From assembly GCF_900324465.2 (NCBI RefSeq), contig NC_046617.1:4491223-4555222 (forward strand): a stretch of DNA of 64,000 nucleotides, in the 5' to 3' direction. The stretch comes from Anabas testudineus (Eukaryota; Chordata; Actinopteri; Anabantiformes; Anabantidae). The notes beneath the pieces were generated by a model. It was given only the letters and a program-made list of their open reading frames with translations. It ran no database searches and had not been told where the DNA came from. Made by a program: the position numbers and the translations under genes. Positions 37,071-47,431 of the stretch are shown here, piece by piece (position 1 is the stretch's first letter; each line of letters starts with the position of its first letter).

Positions 37071-37089
37071 CTAGCTGATAGTGAGGGAG

Positions 37090-39250
37090 GGTTTCAGGAA
37101 CCGGCCCCCACCACATGCCTCAGGGCAAATAGAGCGCTGAGCTAAGAGCAGGATGACAAACAAAGTTTATGCCTGTTGCACAATGACATCCCGTGTTTGT
37201 TCTGCTTACTGAAAATGTCTTTCAGGTTACTCATGCTGTGGCCTCAGGTGTATCTGCTTCGTTGGAAACCTGAGGGAATCTTGTTTTTTCCAGTTTACGT
37301 TTCATTTTCGCCCATTTTAAACCTCTGACCCTTGCCTGTCCCACAACGGCACTTGGATTCCTCTCTGCACGTCCAAACCTGTCTGCCATTTCTGTGGGTG
37401 GTATTTTGGGCCCTGCGGGACTAAACGAGTCTCCCCTTGCTCTCTGTTGTTGAGAAAGCAAACAATAAAATGTTTTGTGCCAGCTCTTCGTTCAAGCTGT
37501 ATTTGCTATGACAAAACACAGCAGGACAATGACAGTCACTCAAGTTCCTATGAAACTCGAGTGACACAAAGTTCCTATGAAGTTTGAGGTCAAATGTGTT
37601 CAAATTTAGGCAAAGAATTATCACAATCACACTCCATTGTAAATAATCTTTAACTAACCACAAAGAATCCCACACTGAAACAAACACAAGAGTTTGAAAT
37701 AGGGAAAATCCCACCATGAAAACATTCATTTATCTTTGTAATAAAAAAAGTTGTGCAGAAGAAAACGTAAAGTGATGGATGAGGTATTCAGATCCTTCTG
37801 TATGGACAAAACAAACAACATAGAAAATGTGTACTAAGCTTTCGAAGTGCTGGATTCTGTGATCTTTGGGCAGTGCCAGGCGTGGTGTATCTCCCTGCTT
37901 CCCATGTTTGTGCTAAGCTAACCAGCTAATAAATTCAACAAAGATGCTTCATCTTACACTCCTGTGACAGTTATCACATTGAAATGTTTTAACATTTGAG
38001 CTTCCATTCCTTATAGTTTTGAGCATTTGTGCAAAATAAGGACATTTCAAAAAGAAAAGACACATTGGGACGTCTCTGCAATGTGACAGGAGCAGTTCAT
38101 CCACATTCATCTGTTTATCTGAAGCCGACGTAAAGACTGATGAAACTAAATTTTAATATTGCTTTCATGTTCAGCTACAAGCTGTGATACAGTGATGACA
38201 CACACTCTTCTTGTATGGTCTTAGCATTTTAAGCCCTTATATGTGAAAACATGCAGCTTTTTCTTCGACCACAGTAAAAAGCGACAGTGTGAACTTGTCT
38301 CAACAAGCACAGTAAACCCTGCAGGCTTCGACCTGCACTGTTATCTGGGAAGTTGAAAGTTAAAAATATTTGTACTTTAGATTAGAATATTTTTATTTTG
38401 AATAAGTTCATTCTGTATACATATTCAGTATGTTCGTTACATCTCTGCTGGCACAGCACAGTCAAGAGGGGAGCAGAGTTCTTTGATTTCATGTTTCACG
38501 CAATTATGCACGTTGTAATTTTAAATTAAAGTGCAAAATTGCGTTAACGCCATGTACACTACCGTAGGTCGAAAGATAATGATGTGAAAGATTCCCGTGA
38601 ATCTTACTTTCAATATTACGTCTTTGGGCAATTCGAGATGGCAGTTATCAGTCTTCATGCCTCTACTTCTCACTCATTACTGGTTCATCTGTGTTAATCA
38701 CTAAACACTAACAAATGACACCTCCAGAACATCCTGTTTTATTTTGAAATACTGAGCCACTTCCTGTCTGGTCTTTTACTTATCCATGTTCATTTAACAT
38801 CCTTAGTCTGATTGATTTGACCTGCGTCCCCCTGTATAAACACAGACTCATGTCTTATACCTGTCTTTCTGTTGTGTTATTTAGATAAAGATTCTCTGGA
38901 TTGTGGATTGTTTACATCTGTCTGTGTTTTTTTGGAGAGGAGTAGTCAAACTGAACTTCTGGATTTTTGATTGCGGATTTATTGTCACAGTTTTTTGGAT
39001 GTCTGCTTTGGTGGGAGAGGTAAGGAGAGATTTTGGTGACCTGCAGTACGTGTTTCTCTCTCTAGTGACCACGCAGCAGACACTGTTCCTGGAGGCCACC
39101 ATCTTGCCACCTTGGACTGATCCTCCATCTTGTGATCACCTCTCACTTGACTTTCCTGCATTCTGCCTTGAAGAAACCACTGTTCTCATCTCCATCCATC
39201 TTGCAAAAGGGAGTATTATATCAGCCACATGCTTCCAGGAAAGTATCCCA
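37090..39250. other. Intergenic spacer upstream of keratin D
   Basis: No gene recognised on either strand. The AT-rich sequence has only short ORFs without family signatures. The final part (about 38880-39250) abuts a 5'-truncated LINE and may include further undetected repeat DNA. Confidence 0.5.
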
Positions 39251-41725
39251 CTTGAGCACCATTTATTGGTCGAGAGAGTTTACTGTCGTCATTGTCACGG
39301 CTGTTTACATTCCACCGGATGCTATTGCTAACTCGGCTATCGGCACATTTACACGGCAGCATTAGCAGGCAGCAGAGCAGGTATCCCGACGCTGTGCACA
39401 TCATAGCATTAACCACCCGGACCTAAAGCCAGTGCTTCCTAATCTGCACCAGCATGTTAAGTGTACCACCAGAGAAGCAAACACTCTGGACAAGGTCTAC
39501 ACAAACATTAAGCTAGGCTATAGGGCTAGACCACTACCTCACCTGGGCCAGTCTGACCATGTGTCTCTGCTTCTAATCCCTGCATACGCCCCCCTTAGGA
39601 AAACTGCTCTTACGATCTCATAAATTGTAAAAACATGGCCTGATGATGCCACTCAGCAGCCGCAGGACTGTTTTGAGAGGACCAACTGGGACGTCTTTGA
39701 AGATCCAGACTTGGAAGTGTTCACAGACAGTGTGCTATGTTACATTAAGAACTGCATAGACACTGTTACAGTGGACAAGCATATCAGGGTGTACCATAAC
39801 AGGAAGCCCTGGATGAACTGGGAGGTCCAGCAGCTACTGAGGGAGAGGAACACTGCCTTCAGATCTGGCAACAGGGCTCTCTACAGCTTGACACGAGCCA
39901 ACCTGAAGAGAGGCAACAGGAAGGCTAAACTGGATTACAAGAGGAAAATTGAAGGCTGCCTGGACAGCAACAACAGCAGGGAGGTGTGGCAGGGAGTCCA
40001 GCATCGGACCAACTACAGGACGACCCTCTGTGCCGCCGAAGGCGACTCCTCGTTTGGCGGAGGAGCTGAACCTTTTCTTCACTCGCTTCGAGATAGAGCA
40101 ACCAGACACACCCACACATCCACATCCTGCAGCCCACAGTAGCCTCAGCCTCACGAGGTGAGGGGAGTACTGAGGTCCGTCAACTCGAGGAAGGCTGCTG
40201 GTCCAGATGGTGTCTCTGGACGAGTACTGAAGGACTGTGCGGACCAGCTGGCTGGAGTGTTCACCAGGATTTTCAACCTGTCCCTGGCCCGGTCTACTGT
40301 CCCACCGTGCCTGAAGTCCTCCACCATAGTCCCCCTGCCCAAGAAAACGCACATCACCAGCCTCAATGACTACCGGCCAGTTGCAATCACCCCAGTGGTG
40401 ATGAAGTGCTTCGAAAAACTGGTAAGGGGTCACATCACTTCACTACTCCCACCTTCGTTCGACCCACACCAGTGTGCGTACAGGGCGAACAGATCCACAG
40501 AGGATGCTGTAGCCACTGCCCTCCACATGGCACTGTCCCACCTGGAGCAGCAGGGGAACTATGTGCGGATGCTCTTTGTGGATTATAGCTCTGCATTTAA
40601 CACAATTCTTCCCCACAAACTAGTTAACAAACTGTTGGACCTAGGACTCCCACACTCCACCTGCTCTTGGATCAAGAGCTTCCTCTCTGATCGCAGTCAG
40701 AGGGTGAGAGCGGGCGCACACACCTCCAAGGTCCTTAGTCTCAGCACTGGCTCCCCACAGGGCTGTGTGCTCTACACTCTTTACACATATGACTGTACTC
40801 CGGCTCACCACAGCAACACTATCGTCAAGTTCGCAGATGATACCACAGTGGTGGGACTCATCTCAGGGGGAGATGAGTCTGCCTACAGAGACGAGGTGAA
40901 ACAGCTGACATTGTGGTGCAGGGGGAACAATCTGCTCCTTAACACCTCGAAGACAAAAGAGGTTGTCATTGACTTCCAGAGGACGAAAACTGAGGTCCCT
41001 CCACTGTACATTGGTGGGGACTGTGTGAAGAGGGTGTCAGACTTCCGCTTCTTGGGGGTCCACATAGAGGAGGATTTAACCTGGGGAGTACATAACTCTG
41101 AGCTGATAAGAAAGGCCCAGCAGAGACTGCACTTCCTAAGGGTACTTAGGAAGAACAACATCTCCCAGAGACTGCTGGTGTCCTTTTATCCATGCTCTAT
41201 TGAGAGCTTCCTTACAAACTGTGTTTCTGTTTGGTTCGGCAGATGTAGAGTGGCTCAGAGGAAAGCTCTCCAGAGAGTGATCAAAACAGCACAGAGGATC
41301 ACCTGTACCCTCTCCTCCCTCTAGAAGAACTTCACAGTTCCCACTGCCTCAAAAAAGCTCAAACCATTCTCAGGGACACTACACACCCTGGACACTCTCT
41401 CTTTGAACTGTTGCCATCAGGGAGAAGGTTCAGGTCCATCAAAACTAGAACTGACAGATTTAAAAAAAGCTTTTATCCAGTAGCAATAACTACATTAAAC
41501 ACTGTAAAGAACGGACTATAGAAACTAGTACTGTAACTGCTCACTTGTGGGAGTGAGAGCTGGTCCGGAGCACAATGTGATGTTCTTTGATTACTTGAAG
41601 GGTTGTTTGTGTTTCTGTTTTTTTTTTTTTTTTATTCCTTTTCATTCTATACAGACTGGTTGGCACCTTAATCTCGTTGTACGATATTGCAATGACAATA
41701 AAGTTTATCTTTATCTTTATCTCCA
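39250..41725 (+). mobile_element. Decayed LINE (CR1/Rex1-type group likely), 5'-truncated
   Basis: Plus-strand pieces in order: endonuclease fragments (FTVVIVTAVYIPPDA; TLDKVYTNIKLGYRARPLP; LGQSDHVSLLLIP), a linker region, then a reverse transcriptase ORF (40158-41324). That ORF has [30 protein letters not shown] (first Asp), GSPQGCVL and [11 protein letters not shown] (catalytic DD). Its C-terminal end (PSGRRFRSIKTRTDRFKKSF) lies past a stop at 41322-41324. The 3' end is AATGACAATAAAG followed by (TTTATC)n. The frame changes at least twice between the endonuclease and RT parts, and a few residues are missing after GCVL, so this copy is dead. Confidence 0.85.
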
Positions 41726-41739
41726 TCGCAACACCACGC

Positions 41740-42540
41740 TCCCCCCCCACTTCTCTTGAGTGTAATAGATATCTTTAAACCTGCCTGCCAGTGTCCAGCC
41801 TGTTTATGGGTTCAGAATACTTTACATCTTAGAACAAAACAAAACAGAAAGACCCAAATGTTGGCTACATTTCTTCAGACTGTCCCACTATTCTGCAGGC
41901 AACTCAAAACGCTATTAATCTTTTCCATAGAGGAGTGTAATTTGAAGTGTAATAATGTTGAGTTAGGCTCCTTTTACTGCAGAATTAGACATTTGAGCAT
42001 TTAATTGACTTTAGCAAGGTAACTCCAGGACTCCAGGGTACATATATAAGAGCTTGCAGAAAAGATCTTGGTTTCCCAGTCCTAAGTATGTCTCATTCCC
42101 AGGGAGGTAATGTCATTTAGTCCAGTTCTAAATATTGTTATGACCAACAGGGGTTGGGTCTCCCCACAGGAGACATATGTTCGAGTCAACTGAAGCATTT
42201 TAATTAAACAATGTTACTAAGAAGCAAAAACAACATCACCAAGTTGTTTTTGTGCCTCAACTTAACCAGACAGTTTGATAATTGTTCCATGACAAGAAAA
42301 GAATGGCAGAGCAGCCACCATTGGTGTAGCTAGTGCTGCAGATAGCTGGGGCACTATTTCACACTTCCCTTTCAGATATGACACTGTGACCAGTAAAAAC
42401 TCGAACTATACTGTTCTAATGTTCTGTCTTTCCAACAAAGTAATGAAACATTTTAATGCTTTCATTTCAATTATTTTACCCTGTTTAATCCTTCAATGCT
42501 TCTTCATCTAGTGCAGCCTCAGACACTTCACTCTGGACAA
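41740..42540. other. Spacer between LINE and keratin E
   Basis: About 800 bp of AT-rich sequence with no gene, tandem repeat or mobile element that I can recognise. Confidence 0.5.
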
Positions 42541-42559
42541 AAAATGCAACACACAGGGT

Positions 42560-42565
42560 TTTATT
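42560..42565 (-). terminator. Poly(A) signal of keratin E
   Basis: AATAAA on the minus strand, about 70 nt after the stop of keratin E. Confidence 0.75.
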
Positions 42566-42635
42566 TTGAAGCACCTCTTCAGAATTTTATTTGCTTGTTT
42601 GTTTCTGTACTTCGAGAGTGCCCCTCTGCTGGTGC

Positions 42636-44823
42636 TCACGAGACTGACTCGCTGACGACCTCCTTGGCGCTCACCACCTTTCCATTCACCATCTCTTCAA
42701 CCACGGTGATCACTTTCTGACGGGTTTTGGTAGTGGAAGTGGAAGTGGAAGTACTGGAGGAAGATCCTGAACCAGAGCTGGATTTAAAGGAGCCAGAGCC
42801 AGAGCCAAAGCCAGAGCCAGAGCCAGAGCCACTGCAGGAGAAAACCAAACTGAGGTTTATTGATTGAACAATCACAATTACATAATATTTAGATTCAATG
42901 ACTCCAAAGTTCCCAAGTTCATGTTGCTGTGTATATCTTTTTAATTATTAAATTCTTTTTAAATGCATTAATTTCAATGCGTGCACACACACACGCACTA
43001 ACTTCCACCTAAGCCTTTAATTTTTAGAGGGGTAAGGATCTCTCACCCTCCAGTTCCCTCTCCATCCAGCAGCCTCCTGTACTCGGCGATCTCCATCTCC
43101 AGTCTGGTCTTGATGTCCAGCAGCATCTGGTACTCTTGTCCCTGTCTCTCCAGGTCACCCTTCAGCTGCATCAGCTGCTCCTCCAGAATGCTCACCTGGT
43201 TCTGGTAGCCTGCCAGCATGTTGGCATAGCGGTTCTGAGTCTCAGCCAGGGTGCCCTCCAAACTCCCTTTCTGCAGAAGAAAGACATTGAGCAGTTTGGT
43301 TTGTTTAGCACTCAAACTAACACTGGATGCTACCTTTGACATGATGATGTGATATTCACCATGCTGAGCTGTGACTGCAGCTCTATCTCCAACGCCTGCA
43401 GTGTTCGCTTCAGCTCCGTGAGCTCTGATTTGGACATTTGGATGCCTTCTGTGCTGGCACTGACTTGACTTTTTAGAGGTTCTGCCTGTGAAGGACAACA
43501 GCAATGTCATAGGATGTTTACTGCAGACAGGAGGTGTGTTATGGTGTCATGGAACACAAATTCTAATTTCTTATTCCTCTGTATGTATCTGACAGTTTTA
43601 GTCACTTATTATTTTCCATTTTTCCATTTTAAGAGGTATTTGAACCAGTTATTGAGATATATTAGTCTGGACTAACTTGAAGGAAGTGCCACATGTTTAT
43701 AATAAGGTCCTTACCTTTGTGTCGAACCAGGCCGCCAGTTCTTTGCTGTTCTTGGCCACGAGACCCTCGTAGTAATCTCTGGTCTCCTCTAAGATCTTGT
43801 TTAGGTCCTCCTGAGGAGCAGCATCCACCTCTACATTGATCTGGCCGCTCATCTGGGTTCGCATCGCCAGCATCTCCTACGGGCAGCCAAAAGAACAAGA
43901 CAAGATAAGACAGGTGAAGATTCAGAAGTCGGCATGTGCAGTACATGTAACTGCACTTAATAATCCACCAAGACAATTCAACTTACAATGTTTTTTTTTC
44001 AAATCACTATAGAAGATGATTTGTTCTGACTTACGAATGAAACATAGAGAGTTCACTCAACTCATCAAATGAAGTTTTTAAACAAACCCTACAAAACCAG
44101 CAGACTTCTTTTCTGAGTGCTCACTTACCTCCTCGTGGTTCTTCTTGAGGAAGATCAGCTCCTCCTTCAGGCCCTCGATTTGCATCTCCAGGTCAGTCCT
44201 GGTCAGAGTGAGTTCATCCAGAAGTCTCCTCAGGCCAGCGATGTCAGCCTCCACTGACTGACGCATGGCCAGCTCATTCTCATACCTGCACAGGGGATAT
44301 GTGCTTCCAGAGTCAGCATCTAGGGGCGTTCATGCCACACATGCTCCTACCACACTGATAGGCTTTAAAACATGCTTTAACATTTGGCACATCTGTAGAA
44401 AAATGTGTCTCCAGCCTGAAAAATACACAGGCAATGCACTACAGCACAAAGTCCCATTTGGTTCAGCAAACATTAGTGGTTGAGAGGCAAGGACACCGCT
44501 AGGAAGGTCAAGACTCGCCTATCAGCGTCATAGTCATATGTTTAATTCACACCAGTCTGAGATGTGATATTTTAACAAAATCTAATAGAAAGCAGCCATT
44601 TCCTGTTTGTTTTTGTTTTTCTAGCCTTGTATAATGAATGAATTCACTCACTTGAGCCTGAAGTCGTCAGCAGCAAGCTTGGCGTTGTCGATGGAGAGAT
44701 AGATGCCACCGTTGACTCTGGTAGCATCCTGGATCTGGAAGATAAAAGATGATAGTAGTTTTTATGTTAGCTCTAACTGTATAATGACAAATGAATACAA
44801 AGTTAGGATGTTCATCTTTTTTT

Positions 44824-44898
<75 letters not shown>

Positions 44899-46006
44899 AC
44901 ACACTGGAACATAAAATGAAAGCATGAAAGATAAACTTCCTGTGAGTTTTATGACTAACTTGAGTTAGTTGGTTTGTATATAGAGTTGCTGTGTCAACAG
45001 AGCAAACACTGTATGTCATAAATAAAAAACTCTACTCCTCTGGCACTGCATTTTCAGCAGGTGCCAAGTTCATCCCCTTTAGCTTTTTTATTTGCACGCA
45101 GAGCAAATGTCAGTCTCTGTTACACTCTGCACCAAATAACACTTCATTTGACTTATTTCACTTCATTTGACTTATTTCACTTCATTTTACTTTTCTTTTC
45201 ATTCAGTTTTCTTTCACTTTTTTTATTTGTCCTATAATTTTCCCTATTTTTATTTTGTTCTTTGCATCATGCAGGTTTGCTTGGAGCATATTTTGAACAT
45301 GTGCTTGTGTGGTGTGTTTAGGTTTTATGAACCTACTTGTGATCGTACTGCTCAGCATGCATACGTACATTTATTTCTTTTGAAAATTTTCAAAGGTTGG
45401 AATCCACATGAGACTGGATGCTATGTTTACACTGACGTCTAGAGCATGTGCATGCATCTTCCTGTTGACGTTATGATCTGGTCATCTACGCAGACATTCA
45501 CATGTCACATGTCAGCTTACCTTTCCCTGCAGGTCTGCGATGGTGGCAAAGTAGGCGCTGTAGTCTCTGGATGAGGGGGAGGTCTTGCTCTCCAGGAACT
45601 GTTTGATCTTCAGCTCCAGTTCAGCGTTGGCCTTCTCCAGACTGCGGACCTTGTCCAGGTAGCTGGCCAGACGGTCGTTCAGGTTCTGCATTGTAGCCTT
45701 CTCATTGGCAGTGATGTCAGCGTCTCCACCACCGCCAAACCCAGCACCACCACCGCCAAACCCAGCTCCACCGCCGCCAAACCCAGCTCCACCGCCGCCA
45801 AATCCGGCACCACCACCTGCTCCACCACCAAAGCTAAAACCATAGCCAGCTCCACCACCTCCACCACCTCCACCACCTCCACCGCCGCCACCACGGCCAT
45901 ACATGGACATGGAGGAGCCACCACTGGAGATTCTGATACCTCCAAGACCACCGTACATGGAGGCACTGCTGCCCCTGTACGTTCCACCGCTCATGGATGA
46001 ACGCAT
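42636..46006 (-). CDS. Type I keratin E (7 coding exons, 477 aa)
   Basis: The largest of the five keratins. Exons in transcription order: 46006-45521, 44734-44652, 44285-44129, 43876-43715, 43485-43360, 43270-43047 (224 nt, unsplit), 42831-42636; total 1434 nt. The ATG at 46006 ([12 protein letters not shown]) has A at -3 and lies about 80 bp from a TATA box; the frame is also open upstream, but that part would be 5' UTR. The head (1-100) is dominated by poly-Gly and repeated GAGFGGG loops. The rod starts at residue 101 with [13 protein letters not shown] and ends near 408 with EYRRLLDGE. The ~67-aa tail has a [12 protein letters not shown] repeat, then [17 protein letters not shown]. Gly-rich heads and tails are typical of cornifying or stress-bearing epithelial keratins. 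Intron 1 (786 bp) holds a long (GT)n run right after exon 2's acceptor. Confidence 0.95.
44826..44896. repeat. (GT)n microsatellite in intron 1 of keratin E
   Basis: About 35 uninterrupted GT units on the plus strand (CA on the transcribed strand), roughly 90 bp upstream of the exon 2 acceptor in transcription sense. CA runs near acceptors can influence splicing through hnRNP L; whether this one does is unknown. Confidence 0.97.
45727..45815 (-). repeat. 21-bp minisatellite coding Gly loops in keratin E head
   Basis: About four tandem copies coding GFGGGGA. The unit is one codon longer than the 18-bp unit of keratin A. The neighbouring GGN run (45850-45897) codes poly-Gly. Confidence 0.88.
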
Positions 46007-46088
46007 TGTGGCAGGTGATGAGGATAAAGGAGACTGTCTTTCTGCTTCAGCTGGAGAGGAGAAAGTGGAGAGCTCCAAGAGCAGCTGA

Positions 46089-46098
46089 TTTTTTATAC
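46089..46098 (-). promoter_or_regulatory. TATA box of keratin E
   Basis: TATAAAAAA on the minus strand, about 80 bp upstream of the chosen ATG. A (CCT)n run starts only ~16 bp further upstream. Confidence 0.78.
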
Positions 46099-46113
46099 TG
46101 TTAGATGAGTTTG

Positions 46114-46149
46114 TGAGGAGGAGGAGGAGGAGGAGGAGGAGGAGGAGGA
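46114..46149. repeat. (GAG)n / (CTC)n purine-pyrimidine run next to keratin E promoter
   Basis: About twelve GAG units on the plus strand, just upstream of the TATA box of keratin E. A homopurine-homopyrimidine mirror repeat of this kind can adopt triplex (H-DNA) form and bind CT-element factors. Confidence 0.93.
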
Positions 46150-46954
46150 TGGAGAAATGCAAGGACACACCTGTCCTGGTTTAACTCCTAAACAACAGGC
46201 CGGCTTAAGGGCTTGAGGGTGTTTCTGCAAAATGTAGAATCCACCCATCACCTGTGCATTCACCTGTTGAATTACACGGATCATCATGCCAACTCTCACT
46301 TCACATAAAAAGCATTAAGAGATTAGAACAAACAAAGTGCTACAGGGCAAGTTGAGACCTGGATGACAATTAAGTATAATCACATAACGCTAAGTTTTTT
46401 GGGGGGTTTTTTTCCAGCGTGAAAAATCACATCCAGCCAGTCAGAAGCTTTTCAGCAGTGATCTTTGTCAGAATAACTGCAATTTCAGTTTGAGAGTGGT
46501 GTTAGGTAACATTTTGTGAAGCAGAAGCCAAGCTGGTTTAAAGATTAAAGAGTAAACCCCTTATTTGATTAAGTTGAGCTTTTACCTGCTGTCTAATCTT
46601 AAGTAAATGGAGCAGGAATTCAATATGCTTGAGAACAATGAAACAATCCAAGGTGCAGCTAAAACTCAAGTGCTGAAGATCCACCGCAAATTTCTGCGTA
46701 TGCTCACCTTGCACGGAGAATTTATAAAAGCCACACAGCTTAAGAAAGATTATTGTACTTAAAAGGTGCAGTGAAGAATGTTATCAAAACAAAATCATTA
46801 CAAGATTTATTCAGATGCTAAGATAATTCATGAACAATACATGCACGCACCTTTGATTCCAGCTCACCGGGGACACACCTGGATCAGACAGAGTAAGATT
46901 TTAGTTCCCTATGAGACAGCAGCCCCTCGGACAGACCCCCAGTTTGGGGAAACT

Positions 46955-47040
46955 AGCTCTAGATGAAGAAATGTGGAGAAAAATGATGAGGATGGAAGTG
47001 CCAGACAGGAGAAGAGAAAGGCCACAGAGGACGTTCATGG
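46955..47040 (+). mobile_element. LINE ORF2 C-terminal scrap
   Basis: The plus strand reads RMEVPDRRRERPQRTFMDV, close to the RMELPGRRKRGRPQRRFMDV-type end seen in fish non-LTR elements and their gene traces. Only about 25 codons are recognisable. Confidence 0.45.
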
Positions 47041-47359
47041 ATGTTTGTCTGTGGGGTCAGACCGGATGAGCACCCTTCATTAGTCATGTGCATCAGTACG
47101 TTTTGGGCACCCAAAACGTTAGTTCCCCGGTTGTCCTTACTCATTTACATTTACATTAAGCCATTTGGAGGACGCTTTTATATTTTTTTAAGTTTTTTCA
47201 TTTCATGAGATGCAGCCACCTGCTGCATTAGATGATCAGCCATCACAACCTAAGCTTGGCTGAAGTCTCTCAGATCCTGCTGCCAACACACCAACTTCAA
47301 CTGCTCACTATTATATCCACCGTCAGTGGTTTTAATGTTGTGGCTCATTGGTGTACTTT

Positions 47360-47431
47360 AAGAGGTGTTTCTAATGTTTTAGCCCAAAAATTTATGTAAA
47401 TAAGTTGGCCAAAACATTAGAACCACCTCTT
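47360..47431. repeat. 25-bp inverted repeat (23/25) with 22-bp loop
   Basis: The arms 47360-47384 and 47407-47431 are reverse complements apart from two mismatches (AAGAGGTG... against ...CACCTCTT). The text just upstream (CAGTGGTTTTAATGTTGTGGCT) resembles the end of a dispersed fish repeat, so this may be a MITE end or two abutting repeat ends. Confidence 0.7.

Noticed and set aside
39834-40433. Minus-strand 199-codon ORF inside the second LINE
   Set aside because: Antisense to LINE coding text with endonuclease and RT motifs on the plus strand.
44667-45019. Poly-(TH) and similar ORFs around the (GT)n run
   Set aside because: Pure products of a dinucleotide microsatellite read in six frames.
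46007-46168. Upstream extension of keratin E reading [12 protein letters not shown]
   Set aside because: It runs through the TATA box and the (CCT)n promoter repeat, so it is not transcribed as coding sequence.
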